64,000 nt of DNA from Microcebus murinus (Eukaryota; Chordata; Mammalia; Primates; Cheirogaleidae): contig NC_134106.1 in NCBI RefSeq assembly GCF_040939455.1, forward strand, positions 88,915,001 through 88,979,000, written 5' to 3'. Shown piece after piece: positions 1 to 9,640 of the stretch. Position 1 is the stretch's first letter; the number at the start of each line of letters is the position of its first letter. Below the pieces are notes generated by a model. The model saw only the letters and a program-made list of their open reading frames with translations, was not told where the DNA came from and searched no databases. The translations under genes and the position numbers were made by a program.

Positions 1-1035
1 GTTTTTTGCATCAAAAATAAACAAATAGGATCTAATGAAATTAAAAAGCTTTTGCACAGCCAAGGAAACTATCTTTAGAGCTGCACAGCCAAGGAAACTA
101 TCATTAGGTTGTCAATAGACAACCCACAGAGTGGGAGAAAATATTCACTCTCTACACTTCTGATAAAGGTCTAATAACAAGAATCTACCTAGAACTCAAA
201 AGAATTAACAAGAAAAAATCAAACAATACCATCAAGAAATGGGCAACGGAAATGAACAGAAACTTCTCCAAAAAAGACAGAATAATGGCCTACAAACTTA
301 TAACAAAATGCTCAACATCTCTAATCATTAGAGAAATGCAAATCAAAACCACAGTGAGATACAACCTAATCCCAGTAAGAATGGCCTGTATCAAGAAATC
401 CTGAAACAACAAATGCTGGCGAGGATGTGGAGAGACAGGAACACTCTTACACTGCTGGTGGGACTGCAAATTAGTGCAACATTTGTGGAAAAGAATTTGG
501 AGATACCTCAAACAGCTAGAAATAGAAATACCCTTCGACCCAGCAATAGCATTGTTGGGCATCTACCCAAAAGAACATAAATCACTCTGTTATAAAGACA
601 TCTGCACCCGAATGTTTATGGCAGCACACGTCACTATTGCATGGTCATGGAAACAACCCAAGTGTCCGCCATCAATTCATGAGTGGATAAATAAAATGTG
701 GTATATGCTCACAATGGAATATTGCTCAATTCTAAGAAATGACAGTGAGCTGACACCATTTATGATATCCTGGATTAAGCTTAAGCCCTACAAAGTGAGG
801 CGACACAAGATCTGGAAAATGGGCTCCACATCTACTCGCCATCAAATCGGTACTGACTGATTAAAACTATGGTGTTCAAATAATGGTAGTGTTCACCAGG
901 GATTTGGGGTGTGGGGTGGAGACCTACATCTTAGCGATGTGGAGAGCATTGTGGGGGAGGAAGGGATTACCTCTAACCCTTTTTAGGGAGAGGCAAAGAT
1001 ATACAATGTAACCAAAATGTCTAAAAAAATGAGTA
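1..1035 (+). mobile_element. L1 LINE, 5'-truncated 3' end (ORF2 C-terminus plus 3' UTR)
   Basis: This is the last part of an L1 element, entering the window already inside ORF2. Recognisable L1 wording includes the 'aaattaaaaagcttttgcacagccaagg' type block near 38-66, the 'ggcgaggatgtggagagacagga' type block near 418-441 and 'actgctggtgggactgcaaa' at 451-470. The 3' UTR starts near 840 with the phrase 'catcaaatcggtactgactg' and ends in an A-rich tract near 1025-1033. The same 3' UTR phrase recurs at 35629-35648 and in altered form at 62571, so these copies are related. A 29-bp tandem duplication sits at 53-108. Reading frames are broken in the 5' part. The copy is immobile. Strepsirrhine assignment is from memory of lemur L1 3' UTRs. 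Confidence 0.85.
474..860 (+). pseudogene. L1 ORF2p C-terminal remnant, 128 codons open
   Basis: An open frame inside the L1 above preserves the C-terminal part of the L1 ORF2 protein, the LINE endonuclease/reverse transcriptase. Visible family features are the stretch LLGIYPKEHK (residues about 27-36), the CTRMFMAAH block that follows, and the WINKMWY segment typical of the ORF2p tail. Neither the endonuclease nor the reverse-transcriptase domain is present, because the element is 5'-truncated. The frame runs on past the usual tail into sequence that is normally 3' UTR and ends at the 'catcaaatcgg' block, so it has probably lost the original ORF2 stop or carries a small deletion. The apparent ATG is an internal methionine, not a genuine start. 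It is not expected to be expressed. Confidence 0.75.
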
Positions 1036-2610
1036 ATTTTTGAGATTGAAGTTGAGTGCAAATATATTTTCATATATTTCTTAATTAACAAACAAATTTA
1101 GTATAGGGGTAGACATAGAAAACTGGTATTTTCAAATATTTTTCAAATACAAGATCTTTTCTAAAAATAAAATAACATATATGATAACTGTATAACTAAA
1201 GTATGGCAAAATCAATTTTTATTATTTGGTGAAAAATAACTTAAAGCTGTTATTGTTAGTACATTTCCATTACTTAAATTAGTTTTTTTAGCCATGTGTG
1301 TCTATAACACCATTTTTTCTGGAAAAAAGTGTTTCTTTTCCAATATGATCTTATTATTTTTAACATTTTTTAATATAACCATATGTAATTATATTCAAGT
1401 TTTATGATTCACAAATATGAAATTATTCACACTTCTAATTGATTCTTCTCTGCAGATCAGACTATTTTTTTAATTAAGGAAAACTATAAGATACCTGCTA
1501 TAGAGAATACATATATTAAATTGAATATATTCTTAATTCTTTAAATTTAAATATTTAAATATAATTCAAATAAATTCAAAGGTACTGTCTTTGTTTCCTC
1601 CTCAGTTAGAGTTCTATTATTTGGCAGATATTTTAATGAGAAAAAAACTAGTTAACAAAGTAATCCCTATTTTCTTTTGCTTCATAAAATTTTGCTGCAG
1701 CAAAATCATAGATTTTTCTCAATTTTATTCCACTTGGTAGAGAATATAAATTCACCCAATTAAATATAACACTTCCATCAAAATATTCTTCCTCTAATTT
1801 GAAATATTCAGTGTGCAATTATTTAATGTCAAAATTAATTAGACTCGATGTTTTGTGCAGTCCTTTCCTTGCTATTGTAAAAATAAATTCAAGGTTTTCT
1901 TGTTTGCAAAGTAACAACTGGATGAAAACTTCAAAAATCAAAGTTTTTATTTTAAGTTTCATTTATTAAATGCTGTGATAAAAATTTCTAATTCATTTTG
2001 TAAAACATACAAAAAAATATAAATAATTTATTTTAAACATCTTGATTTTGACCTTTGGATACTTAGATTGATTTATACATTGAAACTTCAAGAATTCAAA
2101 TATTTCTAAAATCAGGTTGATGATGGACGGCAGAGAGAAATCATACACTACTATGGTTAAGCATATATTTGTTTTATTCCAGACCAGTTTCATAGCAAAA
2201 ATTTTGTAGTACAGTTACTCTAACTTTGTATATATAAAAATATTTGTACTTTGACAAGTGCGGCTGCAATTTCAACTGGTAAAATGTTGCTATATTTTTG
2301 GATACAATTATAACAGATAAGTGTACCACAAACAATTCCAATTATATTTCAGTTTTATAGGTGTCTAAATTAAGTAAAAACATATCCTATTATGATGAGG
2401 TGCCCTACCAAAAGAATAGTCATTTTCAGTGCTGATTTTTTAACTGAATTTACAATAGCATTCACAAAAATGTTAGGTGCTTGACCTTCAACAAAGAATT
2501 ATTTCAAAGCTTTACATGATTCCGTAATGTGGATGAAATTCATTGAATTGGAGTTAGCTGATTTTCTATTTGAAATCTTTGGATGCATTTTTTTAAAAAA
2601 CAGAACAATT
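1036..2610. other. AT-rich unassigned sequence
   Basis: About 1.6 kb of strongly AT-rich DNA between an L1 and an Alu. There is no codon-like open frame, no recognisable repeat and no promoter or splice arrangement I can support. Very old decayed repeats may be present but could not be named. Confidence 0.5.
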
Positions 2611-2922
2611 GGCTCGAGTGGTGGTTCACACCTGTAATCCTAGCAATCTGGAAAGCCAAGGCAGGAGGATTGCGTGAGCTCAGGAGTTTGAGACTGGTCT
2701 GAACAAGAGCGAGACCCTGTCTCTCCTAAAAATAAAAAAAAGCTGGGTGGGCGTGTTGACTTTCACCTGTAGTCTCAGCTACTCAGGAGGCTGAGACAGG
2801 AGGTTGCTTGAGCCCAAGAGTTTGAGGTTGCAGTGAGCTATGATGATGTCACTCCACTCCACCTGGGTGACAGAGGGAGACTCTATCTCAAAAAAAGATT
2901 AAAAAAATAAAAACAAAACAAG
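2611..2922 (+). mobile_element. Alu SINE, diverged copy
   Basis: A full-length dimeric Alu (7SL-derived SINE), transcribable by RNA polymerase III in its active form. The left arm reads ggctcgagtggtggttcaca, cctgtaatcc and gcaggaggattgc. The A-rich linker is near 2728-2742. The right arm contains cagctactcaggaggctgag and a gatgatgtcactccactcc block. It ends in an A-rich tail with T and C interruptions at about 2890-2922. It carries the gaacaagagcgagaccctgt junction seen in prosimian Alus. Many substitutions mark it as older than the copy at 47951. Confidence 0.9.
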
Positions 2923-3757
2923 AAGGCTATTTTTTTTTATTTTTAACTCATTTGTATTTATGACAAAATTTTTAAACAAAATGTGACTGGAGCATTACAG
3001 TTTCATCCTTTGAAGTAATTGGTGACTCATCTTCTAATCTTCAATGTGTGCAGAGGTGGCACTGTGGCCCCGTGGTGAATGGCAATTGTCCATAATCATT
3101 TTATCTACATTATTGATTGATTGTCAACTTTTTTTGAGAAGCAGAAGTTTAAGTCTTAATTTTTCATTAAAAATTGACTTTTATTTTCCCAGTCAGTGAT
3201 GACAAAACAGCTTATTAAAACATCGAAAACATGGTCCTAATTAATTCATTGATATTATTAGAATTATATCATATAATAAAGGAACAAAACTGTAGCAAGA
3301 ACATTCAGAAATTATCTAGACTAAGGCAGGAATTCTCAGCCTTTATTTTTCATATATGCTTCACCTACAGGTAACTATAATTTCACCTATAGGATCCATG
3401 GAATTGAGGCCTAGTGACTCTGTGCTTCTCACTGACCACATGAGGGTTAGCATGGTCAATATTTCCTGTGTACCAAGCAGCTACACAAATACAGCCTTGA
3501 ATACTTTGTCCTACCACCTAAAACAAGAAGTCAGAATGGTCTCTAGCCACACATTATTGAGTGGCCCTCACTGTCCTTGAAAGGGGAGTATTAATGGTAC
3601 TTTTGCTTTACCTGGAAAGGATGAGAAAAGAGAAATGAATTATCACTATTTAAACTGAGTGATAATTGTCTTCATTCCACATACATCTCATACATATCTG
3701 GAAGTGACCATGACATAAGTTAAAAATACAAAGAGGTAGTCTAGGAAACTCGTTTAG
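2923..3757. other. Unassigned AT-rich sequence
   Basis: No recognisable repeat or gene. A short 74-codon frame at 3356-3580 has no family features and no codon structure, and I read it as chance. The stretch ends where the TTTTA microsatellite begins. Confidence 0.45.
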
Positions 3758-3812
3758 GTTTATTTTATTTTATTTTATTTTATTTTATTTTATTTTATTT
3801 TATTTTATTTTT
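3758..3812 (+). repeat. (TTTTA)n microsatellite
   Basis: About eleven uninterrupted copies of the pentamer TTTTA. On the minus strand it reads (TAAAA)n and lies directly at the 3' end of the reverse-oriented L1M that follows. It is therefore probably derived from that element's poly(A) tail, expanded by slippage. Confidence 0.95.
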
Positions 3813-4797
3813 AAGACTTTATTCTTTCAGAGAAGTTTTAGGTTCACAGTAAAATCGAGAGGAAAGCACAAAGATTTCCTATATTACCTCTGACTCCACA
3901 CATGCATAGCTACGCCATTATCAACACCCCTTGGTAGAGTGAATGGTATATTTGTTACAAAACGAGCCTACTTCGATATGCCATTATCACAGAGCCCTTA
4001 GTTTATACTAGCTTCATTCTTGATGTACATTCTATGGGTTTGGACACATATATAATAACAGGTATGCATAATTATAGTATCAGAGTATTTTCACTGCCCT
4101 AAAACTCCTCTGTGTTTAGCATATTCATCCTTCCTTTCCCACAACCTCTGGCAACCACAGATCTTTTTACTGTCACGATTTTGTCTTCCAGAATGTTATA
4201 TAGCTGCAATACAGTGTACAATGTATTGTACATTGTACAATATTAGCATTCTCTTCTTGGTAGTTTTCTGTACTCTGATCTCTCCATTCAGGTGAACTTT
4301 AGCATCATTTTCTTAAGATTTGAAATAAATAGTGTAACATTATTTGAAATAACATTATTTGAAATAAATAGTGTAACATACATACAGTGTATAATCTTTT
4401 CCTATTGGCTTATTTCACTTAGTAATATGCATTTAAGCTTCCTTCATGTCTCTGCATGGCTTGATAGCTTATTTCGTTTTAGTGCTTAATATTCCATTGT
4501 CTGGATATGCCACAGTTTATTTACCTGTTCACCTACCTAACAACATCTTGGTTCCTTCCAAGTTTGGGCAATTATGAATAAAGACACTATAAACATACAT
4601 GTACAGATTCCGTGTGGACATGATTTTCAACTACTTTTGGTAAACACTAAAGAGCATGATTGCCGGATTGTATGGTGGGAGTATGTTTAGTTTTGTAACA
4701 AACAGCCTAATCATCTTCCAAAGAGGCTGTACTAATTTGCATTCCTATCAGCAGTGCATGGACTTCTCATTGCCCCACCTCCTTGCCAAAATTCCAG
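3813..4797 (-). mobile_element. Old L1M 3' end (reverse), with insertion at 4219-4381
   Basis: Read on the minus strand this is the 3' UTR and ORF2 tail of an old L1M (L1ME/L1MC type). Diagnostic phrases on the plus strand are 'ttttaggttcacagtaaaat', 'ctatgggtttggacacat', 'tattttcactgccctaaaa', 'ctggcaaccacagatctttt', 'ttattccattgtctgg' type wording and 'caattatgaataaagacact'. Old L1M copies have exactly this order. It is decayed and has no open frame. Continuity is broken at 4219-4381 by a foreign segment with 10-bp flanking direct repeats (separate entry). Confidence 0.8.
4209..4391. repeat. Templated insertion: inverted copy of 5706-5810 flanked by 10-bp direct repeats
   Basis: The L1M consensus order is interrupted between 'tagctgcaatacagtgta' and 'catacagtgtataatc'. 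The decamer atacagtgta occurs on both sides (4209-4218 and 4382-4391). Inside, 4242-4345 is the reverse complement of 5706-5810. Over about 100 bases I count three mismatches in the aligned core. The inserted piece then repeats its own end: the segment 'gaaataaatagtgtaacat' occurs at 4322-4340 and again at 4361-4379. A perfect hairpin (4215-4239) sits at the left junction. The donor near 5.7 kb belongs to a different, plus-strand L1M-like element, so the 4.2-kb copy is the derived one. Confidence 0.85.
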
Positions 4798-5199
4798 GTT
4801 TATTTTCATGCAAGTATTAATAATAATACCTTATAAAAATGAAAAATCTGGGAAAAATTCTAAACTAGGTGGGATGCCACGATAACAGGAATAAATGAGT
4901 GTGAGTAGGCAGAATAGGATTTGTGGGCACTGGAGTCAAACTGTTGGTACTGACATCTTTGTAAGCATAAGTCCATGAAAGGAGAGAATAAGAGAAAAAC
5001 AAACAAAAAAATCAGTGGAATGGGCACTATGAAACAGAAGAAAACAACTCAAACGAAGGCTGATGGGACTACAAGGCAAGTAGCAAAAGATTTATTACAG
5101 AAAACTGATAAAACTCTTTCTTTTAACTAATTGTCTGCAGTCATTAATAAAGTACATCAAGGTAGTTTGTTCTGTTAAAAAGGAAATAAACAAAATGAC
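4798..5199. other. Unassigned sequence
   Basis: About 400 bases of AT-rich sequence between two L1M fragments. No gene or named repeat can be supported. Confidence 0.4.
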
Positions 5200-6800
5200 A
5201 TATTTATTCTAAAACAAAAAATCAGAGTCAGGCTATAAACAAGCATGAGATAAAATAACAATTGAGATAAAGATGATATACTGATATAGAAAAAATGATA
5301 TAGATACAAATAAGTGAAAACTACAAGAAAACTCAACATGCTATAGGTATAACAAATGTAAAATTTACGTGGAAGTCAAGTCAATACCAAACAATATAGG
5401 TTTAGTAATGTTAATAGAAAATGTAGAATTTTTTTTCCAGTATACAGAAAGCAAGAGAAAAATGATATTGAGAAAACTCATAGATACAGAGGACAGAGAG
5501 CAGACATCCAACCTACCCATGGCAGACATTCCAAAACTGGAGGTGGTACAGTGGAAATAGAAGCAATGATTCACCCTGTAAGACAAGATAACTTAATTTC
5601 CAGAAGAAAAAATAATGTGTGGCTATGCAACACACTGGCTCACCATATTTTAGGATAAATTATTGAAAATATAACTTGTCTACTTTATAGGTTTACTTAT
5701 AATTACAAATAATGTTACACTATTTATTTCAAATCTTAAGAAAATGATGCTAAAGTTCACCTGAATGGAGAGATCACAATACAGAAAACTGCCAAGAAGA
5801 GAATGCTAATAGTCCTAGCAGTTAATCCACATTATAAAGCAATGATATTTAAATAAGTTTGGTACTGATAGAAGAATAGATTTGTAGGTCAAAATAGTAG
5901 AATTAATTGAAAATAAAACCTGGCTCAAAAAAGAATGCAATATATAGAAAGAAACATAGAAAACTATGGAATGGCAGCTATTTCTAAATAAATGGGGATG
6001 ATTATTTAGCTATTTGAAGAAAAATTTTGATTTATATCTTTACCTCATAACATAAGCCAAATTACATACATACTAGATAACAAAACTGGAAAGATAATAA
6101 ATTACAAAATGCTTGGAAAAAACATAAACAAATAACTATCCAATCTACAAATAGAGGCAGATTTTTAATAAGCAAGTAAATTAATCACAATAGAAATCAA
6201 TATTCTATTCTATCAAAATAGAATATCAATATTCCTGGACACTTGATATTAAAAGAAAAACTTCTCTCCATTAAAATGAAGAGTAATTTAAAAAGGCAAA
6301 GACATATTTGAAGTAAATAAACTACATAAAATAATAATGTGCCTACTACATAGATTGCATCAAAATGATAAAATACTAACAACCAATAGAAAAGTGGACA
6401 AGGTTTCATACACAGAAAATTCATAGAGGAAAAATGCAAATTTCAGGCAAAAACTTGCTACATTATTGAAACTCATTATTCATTACTGATGGAATGTAGA
6501 CTGCCAAACCATTTTGGAAAGAGTTTGCATTTGCTTGTAACATTGCACATTCATATACCTTATGGCTAAGCAATTCCATCCCACCTAATAGAGCTCTGCA
6601 CATCTACAGAGGGAGATATGCAAATGTTGTTAATCACAGCACTACTAATCTGGAAGGAGGAAGAAACTGTATATCCATAGGCCAGGTTTTGAAAAAAAGA
6701 GTTTAGAGAGAGATAAAAGATGAAAAGATTTGGTAGAGTAGCTTCCATCTATGTGAAATATAGTTCAATACCAGAGATCAGAAGGTTTTTAAGATTTTTT
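5200..6800 (+). mobile_element. Decayed L1M/HAL1-like LINE fragment
   Basis: The A-rich plus strand and several weak LINE landmarks suggest an old L1M or HAL1 remnant. Around 5830-5905 there is a decayed form of the ORF2 segment that normally reads like 'cagtgtggtactggcataaaaa...gacacatagaccaatgga'. Around 6480-6660 there is a decayed ORF2 tail ('actgccaaaccattttggaaag', 'ctaagcaattccatcccacc'). No frame is intact; several short frames on both strands are chance. The segment 5706-5810 served as template for the inverted insertion at 4.2 kb. Subfamily and exact ends are uncertain. Confidence 0.5.
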
Positions 6801-6833
6801 TGGGTGCATTAGATGGAACTTTCTTAATAAGCT

Positions 6834-7293
6834 GTCTATTAGCTTCCTAGAACTGCAGTAATAAACCACTATAAACGGGGCCACTTAAGCAACAGAAAGG
6901 TATTCTTTCACAGTTCTGGAGTCTACACATCTGAAATAAGGTGTCTGTAGGGTTGGTTCCTTCTAAGGTCTCTGAGGAAGAATCTGATCCATGCTGCTCT
7001 CCTGGCTTCTGGTGGTTGCTGGCAATTATAGTTCCTTGGCTCATAGACTCATCATTCCAATCTCTGCCTCCATCTTCACATGGTTTTTTCTTTGTAAGGC
7101 TGTCTGTGTTTCTTCTCCTCTTAGAAAGACAAAAGCAATATTGAATTAAAGGCCTTCATTAATTCAGTATAACTTCATCTTAACCAAGCACATCTTTAGT
7201 GATCCTATTTCCAATTAAAGCCACATTCTGAGATACTTGACATTATAACTTCAAAATATTTTGTGGGGGAGGGGCACAAGGCAACTCATAACA
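6834..7293 (-). mobile_element. MLT1-type MaLR LTR (reverse)
   Basis: On the plus strand this reads as the reverse complement of an MLT1 LTR. The landmarks are 'tattagcttcctagaactgc', 'cacagttctggagtctacac', 'ctcctggcttctggtggttg', 'caatctctgcctccatcttc' and, at the far end, a decayed 'ggggcacaaggcaactcata' in place of the usual 'gccactattcaacccactaca'. MaLR elements are ancient non-autonomous ERVL-related retrotransposons. No target duplication is visible. It is probably a solo LTR, of a different subfamily from the copy at 7632. Confidence 0.75.
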
Positions 7294-7379
7294 GTGATTT
7301 CCTACTTCAAGTAGGAACTTGAAGTGCCCTGACTTTGGAGTAAATCCAAATGACTCTTTTCCCTTTCCTCCTCCTCCTC

Positions 7380-7439
<60 letters not shown>

Positions 7440-7631
7440 TTCTCCCTCCCTCTTTCCCTCTCTTTCCCTCCCCTATCTCTTACTTTCTCTGTTTTTTTTT
7501 TTTTTTGGACAGGTGTTTCTTTGCCTATATGTTCCACAGAAACAGGCTTTATGTGACTTTGGTTGCACCATATTATATGAATGCTGAGTGTACTCCCCAA
7601 TAATGGGTTCTATGTGATCTACTCAGGCAGG
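7294..7631. repeat. Spacer with (TC)n pyrimidine tract between two MLT1 LTRs
   Basis: A non-LTR spacer. A pyrimidine-rich block spans about 7352-7513. It starts with (CTC)n at 7367-7380, continues as an almost pure (TC)n dinucleotide array at 7380-7437, then CCCTC-rich sequence, and ends in a T run at 7492-7506. The dinucleotide array has one T interruption near 7399. The frames across it (Ser/Leu- or Glu/Arg-rich) are artefacts of the repeat. Confidence 0.9.
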
Positions 7632-8018
7632 TGCGTTAGTTTGCTAGAGCTGCCTTAATGAAATATCACAGACTGAATGGTTTGAACATCAGAAATGTGC
7701 TTTCTCACCCTTCTGTAGGCTAGAAGTCTAACATGGAGGAGTTGGAAGATATGGTTTCTTCTGAGGCCTCTCCTCCTGGCCTGTAGATGGCAACCTTTTG
7801 GCTGTCTCCTCACAGGGTCTTTCCTGTCTGTGTCTGTATCCTTATCTCTTCTTCTTATAAAGATACTGTCATAATGGTCAGGACCCACCTATATAACCTC
7901 ATTTTATATTATTTACTTCCTTCAAGGCCCTTTAATAAAGTCATATTCTGAGGTACTGATGATAGGACTTCAATATCTAAATTTAGGGAGAAACACAATT
8001 TATTTAGCCCATAACATG
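7632..8018 (-). mobile_element. MLT1-type MaLR LTR (reverse)
   Basis: The plus strand reads as the reverse of an MLT1A-like LTR from end to end: 'gttagtttgctagagctgcc', 'aatatcacagactgaatgg', 'ttctgaggcctctcctcctgg', 'cctgtagatggcaacc', 'cttcttcttataaagatact' and 'atttagcccataaca'. It is close to full length (about 387 bp) and lacks a clear flanking duplication, so it is old. It has no open frame of interest. The copy at 23717-24106 is in the opposite orientation and matches it block for block. Confidence 0.85.
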
Positions 8019-9025
8019 AGGGTAAAGGGTGACAAGACATTGTCAATAAAAGTTGTGAAAAGAAAATTCCCAAGTAGCCCAGTAAACATGCTGTACTTCC
8101 TCTAGCTAAACAGAGAAACAAATGTCAAGACATTCTCTTATGTATTTGTCATTGTATCTCAAGCTACATTTTGAGCGCACCAAGGTGTAACTTACATAAA
8201 ATGCTAAAAGAAAGTATCAAAAATCAATCTGTGATAAAATAAATGGAAAGAATGAATGTCAAATAAAAGAAAGTTGAAGGTCATCTACAGCAGCTGGATT
8301 AGTCCATAGTCATTCCATGCCTGAGGTACTCCCAATTCATTTTCAGCCATGCAGCTCATGCATCTCGTTTTATACCAAAGCAAGTGATTTGGGGAAGTGG
8401 TCTTATCCTTGCAAAGGGTGGGCAATAAATATACAGTGGTAATTAGGCCCTGACATTGGGCTTAAAAAAGGCTTTCAAATATTAATATTATTCTTTTAAA
8501 TGTGCTTATTACTAAGTCAATCCATTTGTAAATAAATTAATATCTTTATTACTCCAGTTGTGGAATTTCCTCCTTCACATAAGGGAAGTAGCCCAGGACA
8601 ATCAAAAGAAAATGATACATTTTTCACATGGTTTGGCTCCAGGGAAAAAAATTGTTCCTGTGAAATTTATATTCATTCACAGGAACAGACTAGCCACTCA
8701 GTCCACAAAACAACCAAATAAATAAAAACTAAACAAACACTTTATTAAGAACCAACTATAGTTATAGCCCATGGCCAAGGGTAGTAGTGCCAGTTGTTTT
8801 GCTGCACACCATCATGGTATCACCTGCTTCACAGACAGGAGACCACAGGGCTCTCATTTATAACTCTGAGGCTGTTAGAGATGTTTCTGAATCCTTGTTC
8901 CCCACTGAAATGTTTCCCTTGATTGCACACTAAAAACAAAATTCCATTTACTGCTAATTACAATATTAAACATGGACTAGACTATCTCTCAGAGTTGAGT
9001 TTGAATTCAAGTCCTTTATTTTAGG
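8019..9025. other. Unassigned sequence
   Basis: One kilobase without a recognisable gene or repeat. Short frames occur on both strands but none has family features. GC content is moderate to low. Confidence 0.4.
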
Positions 9026-9115
9026 TGTAAGGGGACTCAAGTCCAGAAGAAGAAAATAGTTTCCCCACAGTCACACAGCACCTTAGTGGCAGATCTGAAA
9101 CTATGCTGTGTAGAA
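9026..9115 (-). mobile_element. MIR SINE fragment (reverse)
   Basis: The core of a tRNA-derived MIR in reverse orientation. It contains a decayed 'aggggactcaagtccagaag' block followed by 'gtcacacagcaccttagtgg' and 'agatctgaaactatg', matching the 'gtcacacagctagtaagtggcagagctgg' core. Confidence 0.65.
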
Positions 9116-9470
9116 GTATTAGTGTCAAAATTCCCCCGTGAAGAATAATTACTTGATTTTCCCCATCAGGTGTTAAACAGACTCTAAGTTAGGAAATGAT
9201 CTCTATAGTTCCTTTTGCTAAATGACTAAAAACACAATATATTAAGCAACTGATCTTATTTAAAAACCTGCCTAAGTAGATTTAATGATCTAACTTTTTA
9301 TTTTCTAACCCGTAAAAAGTGAGAGTTCTGTGCTGGGATCCAGCGTGATTTATATTTCATGTGGAAAAGCCCTGAGTTAAATTTAGAAATAAATGAGAAA
9401 AAAAGGTATAATTAACTCTAAATTCTTTTACTTTCCTCAAGAACATAGTTATCCCTCCTAACATATCTTT

Positions 9471-9640
9471 CATGTACCCTCACAATCCGGCCTCAATTGA
9501 CATTTCTTCATCAATTTTTGCATTCTCATGTGCTTTGCCTTAAATACACCCAAACTACCTGTCATTTCCCCAAATATACCGTACTACTTTCTGCTTCTGA
9601 AACTTTACGTGGGATAATCTTTTAATTTCTCCTTAGTTTC
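9471..9640 (+). mobile_element. Possible L2 LINE fragment
   Basis: A pyrimidine-rich segment that resembles the 3' half of L2 ('tgtaccctcacaatccggcc' followed by C/T-rich text and 'tgctttgcctt'). It is very decayed and the assignment is tentative. Confidence 0.35.

Noticed and set aside
3813..4797. Possible coding exon suggested by the 65-codon frame at 4292-4489
   Set aside because: The frame lies across the templated insertion and the reverse L1M 3' region; it is non-coding.
7307..7603. Glu/Arg-rich and Ser/Leu-rich open frames
   Set aside because: They are translations of the (TC)n microsatellite.
6834..8018. Two MLT1 LTRs in the same orientation as a possible provirus
   Set aside because: The LTRs belong to visibly different subfamilies and the spacer is only 340 bp, with a microsatellite and no internal MaLR sequence.
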